The notes under the pieces were generated by a model. That model ran no database searches. It saw only the letters and a program-made list of their open reading frames with translations, and was not told where the DNA came from. The position numbers and the translations under genes were made by a program. Source: Coprinellus micaceus (Eukaryota; Basidiomycota; Agaricomycetes; Agaricales; Psathyrellaceae). Taken from it: a DNA stretch of 64,000 nt. Location: contig OX596337.1 of assembly GCA_951394405.1 (NCBI GenBank), positions 3,472,001 through 3,536,000 on the forward strand, written 5' to 3'. Of the stretch, positions 29,830 to 40,646 are shown piece by piece. Each line of letters begins with the position of its first letter. The first letter of the stretch is position 1.

Positions 29830-30315
29830 TCAAGCTTCAAGGATGAGCACCGTGGTACTAGTGGTACGAAAGTAAAGTCCAGGGTGGGATATTACTTTGG
29901 TTTTGAATATCCTAGACAACCCTTGTCCGTAGCTACTAGGGCAGGGGACTCCCCCTTCGAAAAATTGCTCGGGTACTGTGAAGGTATCCTCCCCGCTATC
30001 GTCGAACTTGATGGGAAATTCCTCCCGATGAGGGGCACCCGGAAGCGAGGTGGGCAGCACAGCTTCAAGTTCTTTTACTTGAAGAAAAAGGTCGACAGTC
30101 CGTGGTTGGTGCGTCCGAGCCGGGGTTTCCGACGGGACGCTGGTAAATAAATCGCGAAGGAGTTCCACGTCGTGGTACATCGAGTGCTGATGAAGGAGGC
30201 AAGTCGCCAACTTAACCTGACTCCCCTCAGTGCAGTGATCCCCCACCACGTGCAAGTTTTGGAAGCGAGCCCAGATGCCCCCGTCATCTGAACCGCCGCC
30301 ACCCCGATCATCCAA
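29830..30315 (-). pseudogene. fragment of an F-box/LRR gene
   Basis: The minus-strand frame contains a stretch from RTVDLFLQVKELEAVLP to PEQFFEGGVPCPSS. It aligns with the complete F-box gene next door (HTVDLDLEGRHIEDALP ... PSKFFKGGAPRLS), with conserved spacing through LPxSLxGAP. The F-box itself and most leucine-rich repeats are missing. The fragment ends in LSRIFKTK, which matches the C terminus of the cyclin gene at 32658-33656 instead. It is therefore a truncated duplicate fused to a copied piece of another 3' end, most likely nonfunctional. Confidence 0.65.
29852..29940. repeat. copy A of an approximately 85-bp repeat
   Basis: The sequence around GGTACGAAAGTAAAGTCCAG and ATATCCTAGACAA is shared in the same orientation with 32619-32705, with scattered mismatches and small gaps. 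The two copies bracket the F-box gene and its fragment. Confidence 0.6.
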
Positions 30316-30348
30316 GCTGCCCCCTTCTCGTCTTTCCGTCCCCTCAGA

Positions 30349-32280
30349 TTACACCCCGCCAGCTCGTGGGCCACCCCAACCATAACCGTGCTTCATCAAG
30401 TCACTCTCCCGGCCATCCCAAACGACATGGAGGCCTGGAACACCAGAGCTTAGCAGCCGTTTTTCTGCCTTTCTGAAATTCTTGCAAGACTGGAGCGACA
30501 AACGCTGGATTGGATGGGATTGCGATCGCGTCTTGAGGATCGAAATAAGGGTGGAGATATTTGCTTCCCTCCTTACGCCGTTGTCTTCAAAGTCTGTACC
30601 TCGACACTCAATCGATGAAAGTTTGGGGAAGTTGACTGGTGAGAAGGCGTTTGTTGGCGCACTACCCCGGGCTGTGTCGGGAGCTAATGGCCGTTCAGTC
30701 GACAACGAAAGCAATTTGAGCAAGTCTGGTATCTTGACGGAATCATCCACGGATAGTTCCTTAAGCTCTGGAAGCTTGCCGAAGCTTGCAGTGACGAGGT
30801 CCGGGGTCAAGGAAGGGGATGCGGTCAACGACAGTTCTTGGAGTAGTGAGAAGTCGAAGTCCTTATGGAGAGTAGGAAGGAGTTCTCGCAGGGGTAATCT
30901 GACCCCTTGGTGGTTCAGGATCATTAGACGAAGGTTAGGCTGCGATTTGTTGCATTTCTCGTCGGTGTGGAACCATACCATAAAAGAAGTGCCACGGCCA
31001 ACCTCGAGCTTCTTCGCCCTGCTGATAGCCTTATCCCGCCGATTTTGTCTCCACGAGGATCCTACACTTGAGAGGAGCTGATGCAAGGCAGCCACGTCCA
31101 AATCTGTTCCCTGTTCGCGGATGACGAAGGACGCTTTCTGCACGCTGGGGGCCCGTAATAAATTGAAAAAATTATTGAGGTATTCCGTAGTATCTTGAAG
31201 TCGCAGATCCCGAAGATGCGAAGCCGTGCTTGCTGCCGGTATCGAGGATGGCAAGATGCTCTCCGGGATGAAGGGAATGAACTCGGAGAGATCCAGGAGT
31301 TTCAGGAAAGGCATTTGGTTGAAGGATGTTATAAACACTTGGGCGGGAGGGCGCGCTTCTCCGTAACACGAGTTCAGCGTCAGATGTGTCATGGCGGGGG
31401 AGAAGGGAATTGTCATCCAGGAGAATCTGCATTCGTGTAGGGAAAGCCGGCTTAGGCGGGGGGCGCCGCCTTTGAAGAACTTGCTAGGCAGAGTGCAGCT
31501 GTCGTCACGGGCATAAATGGACAACTCTTCCAGAAGGGGTGCGCCCGCCAGCGAGGAAGGTAGGGCGTCCTCAATGTGTCTCCCTTCCAAGTCGAGGTCG
31601 ACAGTGTGTAATCGACTCGTTTCCGATAACCCGTCGTGAAGAACGTCGCAAAAACATCCGCCGAAGCAGCGTTCATCAAAGTACCGGATGTACAGAGGTG
31701 CTTTCCCTGACCGTTCGAGCATGAGGTAGGTGAGTTCGGGTTCATGGAATGAGAGATTGGCCCACAACTCTGTGCAGCCCAGCGCGATGGTCCTCCAGTG
31801 CTGACAAACGTGCGTGACCGAAAGCCAGGAAACGTATTCTGTGCTTTCTTCCTCCTCTTGAACGCCGAGGAAGATTTTGCATAAAACTTCTGGTGGTAAA
31901 CGGTAAATGAGGGAGATGGTGTTTTGACAGGCTTTGAGAGCAGCCATTTCGTGCTCCAGGATATAGAGGCGGTCGGAGAGCTTCTTGAAGTACGCGCTGG
32001 GGCTCGTGTGGTTCCCGCTATTGACCAACAGTCGGGTCTCCGGCGAGAAGAAGGTGGACACTGTTGAGGGACCGGGAGATGGGTTGCCGTCGGGACGCGT
32101 CATTTCTGGAGTATCGTTTTTTTTCACCAGACACACCGCAATTACTCTTTTGCAACGCGCGCCAGGAGGTGGCAGCTTGCTGATGAGCCTTTCCTGAGGT
32201 GAAGGACGGTGGTGGTCGTGGTCGTGGTCAAAGATCTTCAGGGCGAGATCGGGAGTACTATCACCGGACGGCCGGTACAT
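30349..32280 (-). CDS. F-box/leucine-rich-repeat protein
   Basis: A single uninterrupted minus-strand frame of 643 residues. An F-box lies at about residues 125-170 (LIYRLPPEVLCKIFLG ... WLSVTHVCQHWRTIALGCTELWANLSF), in the form common in agaricomycetes, followed by irregular leucine-rich repeats to the end. F-box proteins dock onto Skp1 and present substrates to SCF ubiquitin ligases; the LRR part would choose the substrate, which cannot be told from sequence. Members of this family are numerous and fast-evolving in mushrooms. The true start may be a later in-frame Met near residue 59 (MTRPDGN), since the first 58 residues are low in conservation. A truncated relative lies immediately downstream. 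Confidence 0.85.
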   Translation of the reverse strand: MYRPSGDSTPDLALKIFDHDHDHHRPSPQERLISKLPPPGARCKRVIAVCLVKKNDTPEMTRPDGNPSPGPSTVSTFFSPETRLLVNSGNHTSPSAYFKKLSDRLYILEHEMAALKACQNTISLIYRLPPEVLCKIFLGVQEEEESTEYVSWLSVTHVCQHWRTIALGCTELWANLSFHEPELTYLMLERSGKAPLYIRYFDERCFGGCFCDVLHDGLSETSRLHTVDLDLEGRHIEDALPSSLAGAPLLEELSIYARDDSCTLPSKFFKGGAPRLSRLSLHECRFSWMTIPFSPAMTHLTLNSCYGEARPPAQVFITSFNQMPFLKLLDLSEFIPFIPESILPSSIPAASTASHLRDLRLQDTTEYLNNFFNLLRAPSVQKASFVIREQGTDLDVAALHQLLSSVGSSWRQNRRDKAISRAKKLEVGRGTSFMVWFHTDEKCNKSQPNLRLMILNHQGVRLPLRELLPTLHKDFDFSLLQELSLTASPSLTPDLVTASFGKLPELKELSVDDSVKIPDLLKLLSLSTERPLAPDTARGSAPTNAFSPVNFPKLSSIECRGTDFEDNGVRREANISTLISILKTRSQSHPIQRLSLQSCKNFRKAEKRLLSSGVPGLHVVWDGRESDLMKHGYGWGGPRAGGV

Positions 32281-32657
32281 GACCGGTAACTACTATGCTC
32301 AGCTTAAGAGCACTGAAAGGAAACGTAGGAAAGGGCGGGGCTAACTTGAAATATACGCTGAGGCAAGGGTGTCACTCCGCATACTAAATATGTAGTCGTG
32401 ACGGTGCTGAGGAAGGGACTTGCTCTTTGCCGTTACTCGACGCGCCCTTCCACTCGCAAGACATTCAGTTAGACCCAGGGAATAATTGTGTGCCACGAGG
32501 ATGGCAGACGTATAAAGCAGGCTCGGACTGAGAATCAAATGGTGTTCTTAATAGTCGATCACACCCCTTCGATTGTGGCCAAGATCGATCGGTGAGGGTG
32601 CCAGTGGGTGCCAGTGGTAGTGGTACGAAGGCAATTAGCAAAGACCAGGGTAGGAAA
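32281..32657. other. F-box promoter and cyclin 3' flank
   Basis: This spacer lies between two minus-strand genes. It contains repeat copy B at its right end, and tandem GGTGCCAGTGG units near 32600. No gene is seen. Confidence 0.45.
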
Positions 32658-32705
32658 TTACTTTGATTTGAATATTCTAGACAATCTTGTACGTAGAGCT
32701 CTGGG
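32619..32705. repeat. copy B of an approximately 85-bp repeat
   Basis: Direct repeat partner of 29852-29940. It covers the last codons of the cyclin gene (LSRIFKSK) and its 3' UTR. Shared blocks include CCAGGGTRGGAWATTACTTT and CTAGACAA. Confidence 0.6.
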
Positions 32706-33656
32706 ATTTGAGCTCGTCGACTTCTGAACCTCCAGGAAGGTCGACTTCTCCGCATACGGAGCGGCGCGCACCGCACCGACAGACTCGTCCATATCTGTGT
32801 TGAAAGTATCTGGCCTTGTCCGATCCTGCATGTAATTCTCCCAGAGCGATGAAGGAGTTCGAGCTAGGGATAAGCCGGATGTACTTGGGCCGGATTCTCG
32901 TCTTGACCGGGTCAGGAATAAGGAAGGAGGTTTGGGAAGGGTCGATGAACTGCTCCCCGTGCCCTCGGACTCTGAGAAATCGCTCTGCCTAGAGGGAGAG
33001 TCCGCAGTGACGGACGAATGCGTCCACGAGAATCTGTTCGTGTTCGCCTCGGGGCTGCTACTCGGTTCTCCTTTCCTCTCCTCTACCGCCTCATCATACG
33101 CATTCCAAACCCCGTCGACAATCTCCATCATCCACCTATCCCAACTGACCGTAATCAGAAACTCCCTCTGCATCCAATTCACGCTCTTGTCTCCACACTT
33201 CTCCTTCAAAATGCTTGCCCATGGCACCGCTTTCAGGGGGCAGATAATTTTGGAAGCGACTATCAGTGCCGAGACAAAGAGCTGGTACGTGTCCAGATCA
33301 TGGAGAGGCTGCTCCGTACTCCGTGCGTAGCGCTCGAGGAGGGGTACGCAGCCAAACACGACGTATAGATCGAGGTTTGAAGCCGAGAGGACGGCCTCGA
33401 TCATTGACACGATGTTGTTCCACCAGGACACTACCCTTGCGGGGGTGTAGAAGTAGGTGAGCCCGAGAATCTTGAGCATCGACGTCGCGGCGAACTGGGC
33501 GACACGTTGCACGCATACCGGGGCCTTATCGACCCCCGCATTATCCTTGACGCGATAGCGAGAGGCGAAGACAACTGGTACCTGGTGCCCGAACCGTCAG
33601 TCTGTTAAATAGGAGACGAATGGTGACAGCGAGCTCACCGTGAGGTCGCCTGCCAT
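32658..33656 (-). CDS. cyclin (PCL/Pho80-type cyclin box)
   Basis: Exon 1 is 33656-33639 (six codons, MAGDLT) and exon 2 is 33581-32658, separated by a 57-base GTGAGC...CAG intron; 313 residues. One cyclin box is visible at about residues 60-165 (YQLFVSALIVASKII ... VPWASILKEKCGDKSVNWMQREFLITVSWD), the arrangement seen in fungal PCL/Pho80-like cyclins that pair with Pho85-type kinases. The C-terminal third is Ser/Pro-rich and presumably regulatory. The choice of the CACCAG acceptor rather than the upstream AACAG is forced by frame. The 3' end of the gene is shared with a repeat copy near 29.9 kb. Which kinase it activates cannot be told. Confidence 0.8.
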
Positions 33657-35552
33657 AGTGGCAGGAGGGGGACTGGCGTCCAGTGGGAGGTGGTGAAGGG
33701 ACGATCTGTCCTGTTAAAATGATCCAGGAAGGGCTATATGAGAGTTAGCGAGTTTAACACAAGCCTAAGCAGGGGGCTTATGAGAGAGGGGAAATGATGT
33801 GGGCAGTCTGGGGTCTGTCATCAGTCAGTCAGGGACACGGCATCTCATGCCTCCTTTTATATGTTTGAGTCGGGACTCTGCGCAGTGGTGTTTCTGGAAG
33901 GAGTACATACCGTGATAGGGTGATCTGAGGAAGGCCAAGCATACCCCTGCGAGCGCTCCGACCAAAAAGGAATGCGTTGATCCCCGCTTGTGGGCGCTTG
34001 CTATTCAGCGGAGGATGGAGAACCGCTGCCGGCCAACGGACGAGGCTTGGTTGTGGCGCCGTGTGGTGGCATCAGCCCTCATGGCTCATGAGAGCGCAGA
34101 ACAGTCCACTTGGTGGAGTCGCTGCGTTGGAGGTGTCCAAAGTCGTGAGGGTGTATATGCGCTAAGCGAATCAAGAGAAGCAGTTCGAGAAACCTACGGG
34201 GTATACATACATCATCTTCGTAAGTTTGAGATACTCAAACCAAAGGACTGGGCACCGGGAGAACGCGAAGGAAGATCGCGGCTTATATGATAAGTATGAG
34301 ATAATCATCGGACACCGTAGAGCCTCCGGCGACAATCTGTGCATCAGAAGAATATACATTCGGCTTGCCGGGGCTTGTAGCGCTTGTACAAGTCCCGACA
34401 AGCGCTCAAGCGCCCAAGAGTTGGGACTTGCGCAATTAACGGTGGGTTACTTGCGCAAGCACCTCAAGTACTCTGCCAAGCTCGAGCAAGGGTTCTGGCA
34501 AGAGTTTCTGTAAGCCAGATCTGCTGGCAATGGAGCGCCGGTTCTGGACAAAATTTCCTCTCGTTCTTGGCGGATTCATTTGCAGGGCAAAAATGAACAT
34601 TATATTAAATGCATTGGTGACTACATACAGGAAATCGTATCGAAAGAATTGTCCTATACTACAAAACAGCTCAAGCGTCCAGGGACGACGAGGTATGCCA
34701 GCGACGATGCGGCCCAATCGGCCGCACAGTGCTACGGAGCGCAGATAGTGATTAGACGTGGACAGATGCGATGGCAGCCCTACACCACATAACAGAGAAG
34801 TGAGCGGAATGCTAGATGTAGTCTTAAAGCCGAAGCACGTACCGGAGGACCTCTTCCCCCACACTCTCAACGCCAACCATCCTCACATCGTCACGCACCG
34901 AGCTTCTGTGCGTTCGTCGATACCTTGTCAAAACATCAGCTTTAGAAAGACTTGTCACGGGCGCAAACATACCTCCTTGTCCATGGGATGTGGTGTCGCC
35001 GGTGTGGTGGCAAGCGAGGTGGGTGGTGGTTGGGAAGAAGATGGAAGTGTGTGAATTTGCGAATAGGGCATGATGGCCTGGCGAACGCCCAGGCCCAGCC
35101 GATGGGAAGAAACCGGGAGCTGTATTGTGACTGAACGTTTTCAACGTCGAGTTTGGCGGAAAGCAGTCTCACTCACTTTTGCATTGGGATATCGCCATTG
35201 CGTTACCGTTTTTTTATCCGGCAGGTGGACGCGACTGAAGCCAAAATCACAGCATAGCCCCTCGAAAGTCTTCTTTTCCTCCCGCTGGTCCGCAACACGG
35301 AATATGTGCGTATTAACAGCTCACTCCCTCGAAAGAACGGTCCAAGCCCTGCAAGTCTAAAAGTGATCCAAGTGTCATTGCAAGGTCCCCACAAGGCGTA
35401 AGTCCAAGTAGAAGTCCCCCAAGGGCAAGGAGAAGGCGCATCAATCAAAAGTACGGAAGTATAAGCGCCTTCAAGCGATGTACATTCTTCTGATGTGGGA
35501 TCACCTTCCTGGGCGCTAATCCCCATCCCAAGAAGTAGAAGTAGATGCGGGT
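33657..35552. other. 1.9-kb intergenic region
   Basis: No exon chain or known domain is seen on either strand. The left part is the promoter of the cyclin gene, and the right end is the 3' flank of the cysteine-rich protein gene. A perfect hairpin, AGCGCTTGT/ACAAGCGCT, lies at about 34379-34407 next to CTTGCGCAA-type short repeats. Confidence 0.45.
34379..34407. repeat. perfect 9-bp inverted repeat (hairpin)
   Basis: AGCGCTTGT and ACAAGCGCT are separated by about ten bases in a gene-free stretch. There is no T-tract, so it is not a Pol III terminator. It may be a protein-binding palindrome or chance. Confidence 0.4.
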
Positions 35553-36832
35553 CTAGAGGTAGAAGGCCAGTACCGGGAGAACAGCGAGGAAGCAGAAAGA
35601 ACTTGAATCTGAAAGCATCGCCGACGTCCGCACGCCCATATTCCCCAGAGTCCCCCCTCCTCCTGCAGAAGCCTGAGCAACTGTGGCTTGACTGGAGGTT
35701 GGAGTTGTTGAATTGGCGCTCGGGAACGTCGACGTAGGGCCTAGGCCAGGGATGGAAGGGGTCGTGGTTGGGACTGTAGAACGTCATAATCGAGAGCACC
35801 GATCAGTCGTTTACCCTTAGGAATGAGAAATGAAAAACATACGAGGGTCGAACGTCACGCCAGTGCTGGTCGTGTCGATCGTCAGGGTAGGTGGCCTCGA
35901 GATGGAGATGGAGAACGAGGTGTATGTATAGGTGCTTGTCGAGGTCGTCCGCCTTGTCGTCGTTACACCACCTCCCCCAGGGCTGCCGCATGCTGGCCCA
36001 GTGCTGTCGCGGTAGCACCTGACACCTGTGGCTATTGAAGACGATTATCAGTCCGACGAAGTCTCTCGAGGGGTGCCTAGGTAGAAAGCAACTTACGGCA
36101 ACAGAAGTTCTCGCCAGGGCATGGGCTATAGCCTGTTCGGGTGCACTGGCCACTTGACCCGCTGCAGATCGAACCAATCTTGCAGCAGCCTCCGATAACG
36201 CAGTATTCACTACCCACGAGTTAGGAGCGCCTTCGTGGATGGCAGATAATAAGAGGCTTACTCTGAATCGCAGCATCCACCGTCTGAAGAGAAGCGCTGT
36301 TAGGGGTACATACTAACCAGGGCTGAAGAGAAACGGCGTACTTGAGCAACACCTGGCTCCAGGCGGACAACACCCTTGACTCGCACACCCTGTATTACCT
36401 GTGCGACAACAGACTATCGTCCAACGAACGCCGTCAGTCATCTCTAATTAACAAAACAAAAAGATATGAAAACATACTCTGCGACGTATAACACCAACTC
36501 CCGGCCCTGCAGCACCCACCACTCCTGCAACAGTCCCCGCCAAGAGGGCAGCACCTCCCGTTAGTACACAATCCATAACCCCCAGGGCACCGCTGCCTCT
36601 TGTCAAGGAGACCAGGGGCAATGGCTCGGGCCTCAAGCAAACCCTCGATGGTCCCGCGCCTCTCGACCTGCGAAGCAGGCTCCTCAACCCCAGAGGGGAG
36701 GTACGGGCGGATGCTGCCTGCGGCGAGTGCCTCAGGGGCGCCGAATTCCGTGAACCCTTGGGCGAGAACTAGGGAGGAGAGGGGGAGGAGGGAGGTCAGG
36801 AGGGCTAGAGATGTCAGCATTTTGGTGAGCAT
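35553..36832 (-). CDS. secreted cysteine-rich, Ser/Thr-rich protein with predicted GPI anchor
   Basis: Six exons on minus: 36832-36478, 36413-36342, 36283-36262, 36209-36097, 36031-35843, 35773-35553; every junction keeps frame and gives 323 residues. An N-terminal signal peptide (MLTSLALLTSLLPLSSLVLAQ) is followed by a prepropeptide-like stretch containing basic pairs (ERR, DKRQR). Next is a region dense in Cys pairs (GRCCPLGGDCC, GGCCRAG, QGCCPPGARCC, GGCCKIG) that recalls granulin-like spacing. A long Thr/Ser tract follows, and the C terminus ends in a hydrophobic segment without charged residues, as in GPI signals. A surface or cell-wall location is inferred. No family with known function was recognised. 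It could be a processed granulin-like or adhesin-type protein. Confidence 0.75.
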
Positions 36833-37551
36833 CGCGGGCAAATCAGGGGGGTGGGACGGGATGCAATGGTGAATTCAAATTCAATTCGACGCGAGAATTT
36901 TTATACTAGCGCGTGGTGGAGACGAATCGCGCCCTGTCACGACGGTCGCACCCCCAACTTTCGATCACGTCGTGGGTGGCGGGAGATCTTTATCTCCCCA
37001 TACCAAAAACACGAAAATTAAGCGCCCTGTTGCAAAACATGCTGTTAAACATTCCATTCAGAAAACAAGGTACATAAGTATACGCAATGGGTGAACTCAC
37101 TTCAAGTAACGCTTTTACGTGTGTTGAGGTGATAGAGATGTAGGTAGTAACCAACTGTCGAGAGACTGGCGAGCTTGAATGGCACTCTCCCGAGAACGCC
37201 AACATGTCCGAGAGGCCACATCGGTCAGATGGCTACCAAGCCAAGCGCCCACAGCATTCTTTATTCCAGAAACTCTAACGGCTCCACTCCAATTGAATGA
37301 GAACAACGGTGGGGTGAGCCGCCATCGCGATGAAAGAGCCGAAATTCCAACCGCGCAGGATAAGAATCGCCTGCTTATGGCCACAAGCGCCTCAAGGCCT
37401 CATCGTCAGTAACGCCATCGATCGATCGTCCTTCTGGGTGAGTCATCGCCAAAAACAAGACACTCGGATCGCATTCTGCACCCAACCCTCCTGGAGCCAC
37501 CCCCCTAAGCCCTCCTAAGCCCCGACTGACTACCGAACGCCTCCCAAACCC
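36833..37551. other. promoter side of the cysteine-rich gene and CSN12 3' flank
   Basis: About 720 bases with no exon seen. It holds the upstream region of the cysteine-rich gene and the 3' end of the CSN12-like gene, which lies on the same strand. Confidence 0.4.
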
Positions 37552-39252
37552 CTAAATCAACGCAAACGGATTCGGCCTATCCGAGACCTTCGGGAAAGAG
37601 TTCTCCTTCGCTAGCACAACCGTCTGCTTCTCGTGGCTGATGTACCCCCTCATAAGGCCCTTGTAGATCATATTCGCAACGTAGCATTCGGCCTCTTCGA
37701 GGGATACTTCGATCCCGGCGATTTGGAGGGCTGTGTGGAAGAGCGAGATGGGCATGCGCGTGGATTTATCGGTGGCGAGCCAGCTAGAGGGGATGTATAT
37801 CACGTCCATGAAACGGGTCAGATTAGGAGAGAGAAGGGGGGACGTACACCTTCCTGAACAACCCCCTCAAACATAATTCACGCGCCTTCTCCACGCTCAC
37901 CCACAAATTCAAGTCCAGCAACTTCGCCTCGTTCTCCTCCAGAGCGCGATCATACCCCTGAACATCTCCTGCTCGGATCGCGTTGATGAACGGGGTGTAT
38001 ATGGCGGAGATGTTGGGGAAACGGGAGAGGAGGAGGGCGGAGGGGAGGTTGCCCTTTAGCATCCGGAGCGGGATGAGGTAGGCGAGGATTCGTCTGTGGG
38101 GCGGTTACGTTGTGTTAGCGGTTCAGAGGTCGAAGGAACCAAAAGCGATGGGATGAAGCGTACTCTTTGTTTTTCTGAGCTCCGTTGTGACAGTGGTAGA
38201 ACGCGAGTGTGAGCTCTTGCTCTGCCTGATCGAACTCTTCGTTCAAGAACGCCAACATCCCGATGTAATATCGATACGTGACCTGGTGTGAACGCGGGTA
38301 CGAGGCGAGCGGAGGGATGTCATTGTTGGCGTGTAGGGCGCGGAGGATGTTTTTGGAGAGAGATATACGCTTGACCTGTTGTCCGATGTGTTATGGTTAG
38401 GTGGGATCGTGGAATGAGACGAGAAGAGGGAGGGGAAACATACCCGGAAATAACACTTCAACACTAGCACAACAACGTAGTACACTCCCCATTTCCGGGA
38501 CTCGTTTATTGGCGACGTCCTGTCCGTCATACACAACCCAAACGCCTTCGTGATCGTCCTCGCCGCTTCCTCCATCGAGTCTGTCTTTTCTTGGTTGCCT
38601 TCTCTTGACGATGCGTCTGCCTATTATCAATCCTCTGTCATTTATTTGAGAGGTAAGGGCGAAAGTGAGGTATGAGCGTACATCATGCGCCAGCTCTTTC
38701 AGGTCTTTGAGTATGGAGAAGAGCGCGGGGAGTGTCCAGCCTCGGTTTTCTGGGAAGAAGCGGTAGAATAGCCTGCGTTCGTCAGGCATGTTCATGATAC
38801 AGTCTGGAAGGGAGGTAAGGGGAAGAGACTCACAAAACTAGCTGCGACTCCTCCTTGAACGCCTCGACGTACCGCTTCTTCGCGATGTGCCCACACACAA
38901 GAACATATTGGATGGCGATCTCATCCCATGGGCTCTGCATGCTCCCTTCGTACCGGCTCAGCGCTGCTTTCTAGGACATACCCGTCAGTCCATTGCTATT
39001 CCGTGTGTCGTTCCCACCGCGATCCCCTAGTTTACCCTGCCTGCCCTCAGGAGCATCCACCCAGAAAGGCGCGGGATAGCGGCGAGGGTCAGGACATGGA
39101 AAGTGCAGACGTACAGTAGGATTCCGAAACTCCTTCACCAGGTCCTTCCCATGCGGCGACGTCGGCCTCAGCAGGTTCGCCAGGTTCGGCCCATTCTCGG
39201 CGTTGAGCGCGTCGTTCAGCTGTGTGAGGTACGTCGTGAATTGCATAGGCAT
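37552..39252 (-). CDS. CSN12: PCI-domain protein, CSN12/PCID2 (Thp1-like) family
   Basis: Seven exons on minus: 39252-39115, 38970-38834, 38772-38682, 38620-38444, 38375-38164, 38093-37848, 37783-37552, giving 410 residues, close to yeast Csn12 (423) and PCID2 (399). Diagnostic stretches are ESRKWGVYYVVVLVLKCYFRV, a TPR-like helical centre (FDQAEQELTLAFYHCH, ILAYLIPLRMLKG), and a C-terminal PCI/winged-helix part with AECYVANMIYKGLMRGYISHEK. Proteins of this family pair with Sem1/DSS1 and act in mRNA export (TREX-2) or associate with the COP9 signalosome and spliceosome. The CSN12 and Thp1 branches are hard to separate by eye. It is divergent from the thioredoxin-fold gene. Confidence 0.88.
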
Positions 39253-39633
39253 CTCGGCCCCGTTCTCTGTTCTCTCTCGCTCGTTTGTGCTTGCAGTCTA
39301 TCGGCTGGGGCTGGTCAGTTCGATTTACTCGCACCAGAGCCTTAGTAAGCCGGAGAGGTGAGGATTTTGAGGTGTGGGGGATGGAAGAGGGTGTAATGGA
39401 GGTGGACCCGAAGTCAATATGGACGTCGAGATCAAAGTAGTGTTCAACACATAGACGCCGGTGCCAAGCCCCGATCTAGGGTCACATTCACGTGACTTGA
39501 CGCGATCCTCAATTGGTTCCGCCGAGCCCCTATCTTTGGACATATCGTCATCCGAACCTCATCTCGCGTTCCTCGATAAGTAATCGCTCTTCGCTCTCTA
39601 CCACAACCTCGAGACATATCTGAAGCAGAATAA
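39253..39633. promoter_or_regulatory. shared divergent promoter
   Basis: A 381-base interval lies between the starts of the CSN12-like gene (minus) and the thioredoxin-fold gene (plus), so it must hold both promoters. No TATA box is obvious. Confidence 0.5.
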
Positions 39634-40480
39634 ATGGCTCTCCAACCCTCGCTCGCACCTCTCGTCGTCGCAGGCGACCCCACCGCCCCGCACACGCTCG
39701 ACATCTTCCGTTCGTCCTCTCGCTCCTCCCACCAAGGCCCCACCTAGGTATACTAACTACTATAACGTCTCCCCACAGTCGACTACACATGCCCTTTCTC
39801 CGCGAAACTGGCGCTGAACGGCATCCAGACCGTCCTTGCACCCAAGCTCTCTCCGGGAGGCCAATACGCAGGGAAAGTGAAGGTGATATTCCGACCCCAG
39901 GTGCAGCCGTGGCATTCGACGAGTACGTTGACGCATGAGGCTGGGTTGGCGGTGTTGAGAGCGGCGCCGGGGAAGTTTTGGGAGTTTAGTGTCGCGGTAC
40001 GTCCTTCTTACGACTCGCTGGCTCCTCAACAAGAGGATTCGAGCGATGCTAACGCGTACCGGGTACATAGCTCTTCAAGAACCAAGCAGACTACTTTGAC
40101 GGCCCCACACTGCACCTCACCACCGCGCAGATCCGGGACTCTCTCATCACGCTCGCGGGGACCATCATCAGTCCAGAGGAGGTGGAGAAGGTGAGGGGCC
40201 TGTTGAGGCTCGGGGAGGCGCATCCGAATGCGGGGACTGCAGTGGTCGATGATTTGAAGTATACCAGTACGTCTTGGGTTCGCTTCTTCGCTTCTTCTAT
40301 TGTTCTGTTGGTTTTGGGGGACATGAGATGCTAACGAGGAATATAGTCAAGTTCTCCAGGCAGAACGGTATCCATGTCTCGCCGACTGTGCTCTTCGATG
40401 GGTTGGTTGCGAATGAGATCTCGAGTGGGTGGGGAGAGGAGGAGTGGGCGAAGTGGTTGGCGGCGAAGGTTCAGGCTTGA
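39634..40480 (+). CDS. thioredoxin-fold protein, DsbA-like
   Basis: Exons 39634-39709, 39779-39996, 40071-40266 and 40347-40480 give 207 residues. The pattern is thioredoxin-like: an early strand and helix with YTCPFSAKLAL, a helical insert (LFKNQADYFDGPTL ... VEKVRGLLRL), and a C-terminal HVSPTVLFDGLVANEISSGW with the cis-Pro loop (SPT). The active-site motif is CPFS rather than CxxC, so it keeps only the first cysteine, more like GST-kappa/DsbA oxidoreductases using one thiol or a non-redox relative. The substrate is unknown. No signal peptide is seen, so a cytosolic location is likely. Confidence 0.75.
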
Positions 40481-40646
40481 GGTGGCTTTCGAGTCGCCTC
40501 CCCGTACCCTGGGGTAAAAAGAGAAGGGAAGGCGGAAAGGAAAGGAAAGAGGGAAATAATAAATGTACAGTAGTATTACACGCTTGGAACTTGAATGGGA
40601 GCAGATTATGATACAAACGGACAAAGCATAACACACCCTGCTGCTT

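Noticed and set aside
35203..35799. 198-residue minus frame presented as a possible separate gene
   Set aside because: Its right part is an out-of-frame reading of the last exon of the cysteine-rich gene. The left part has no domain.
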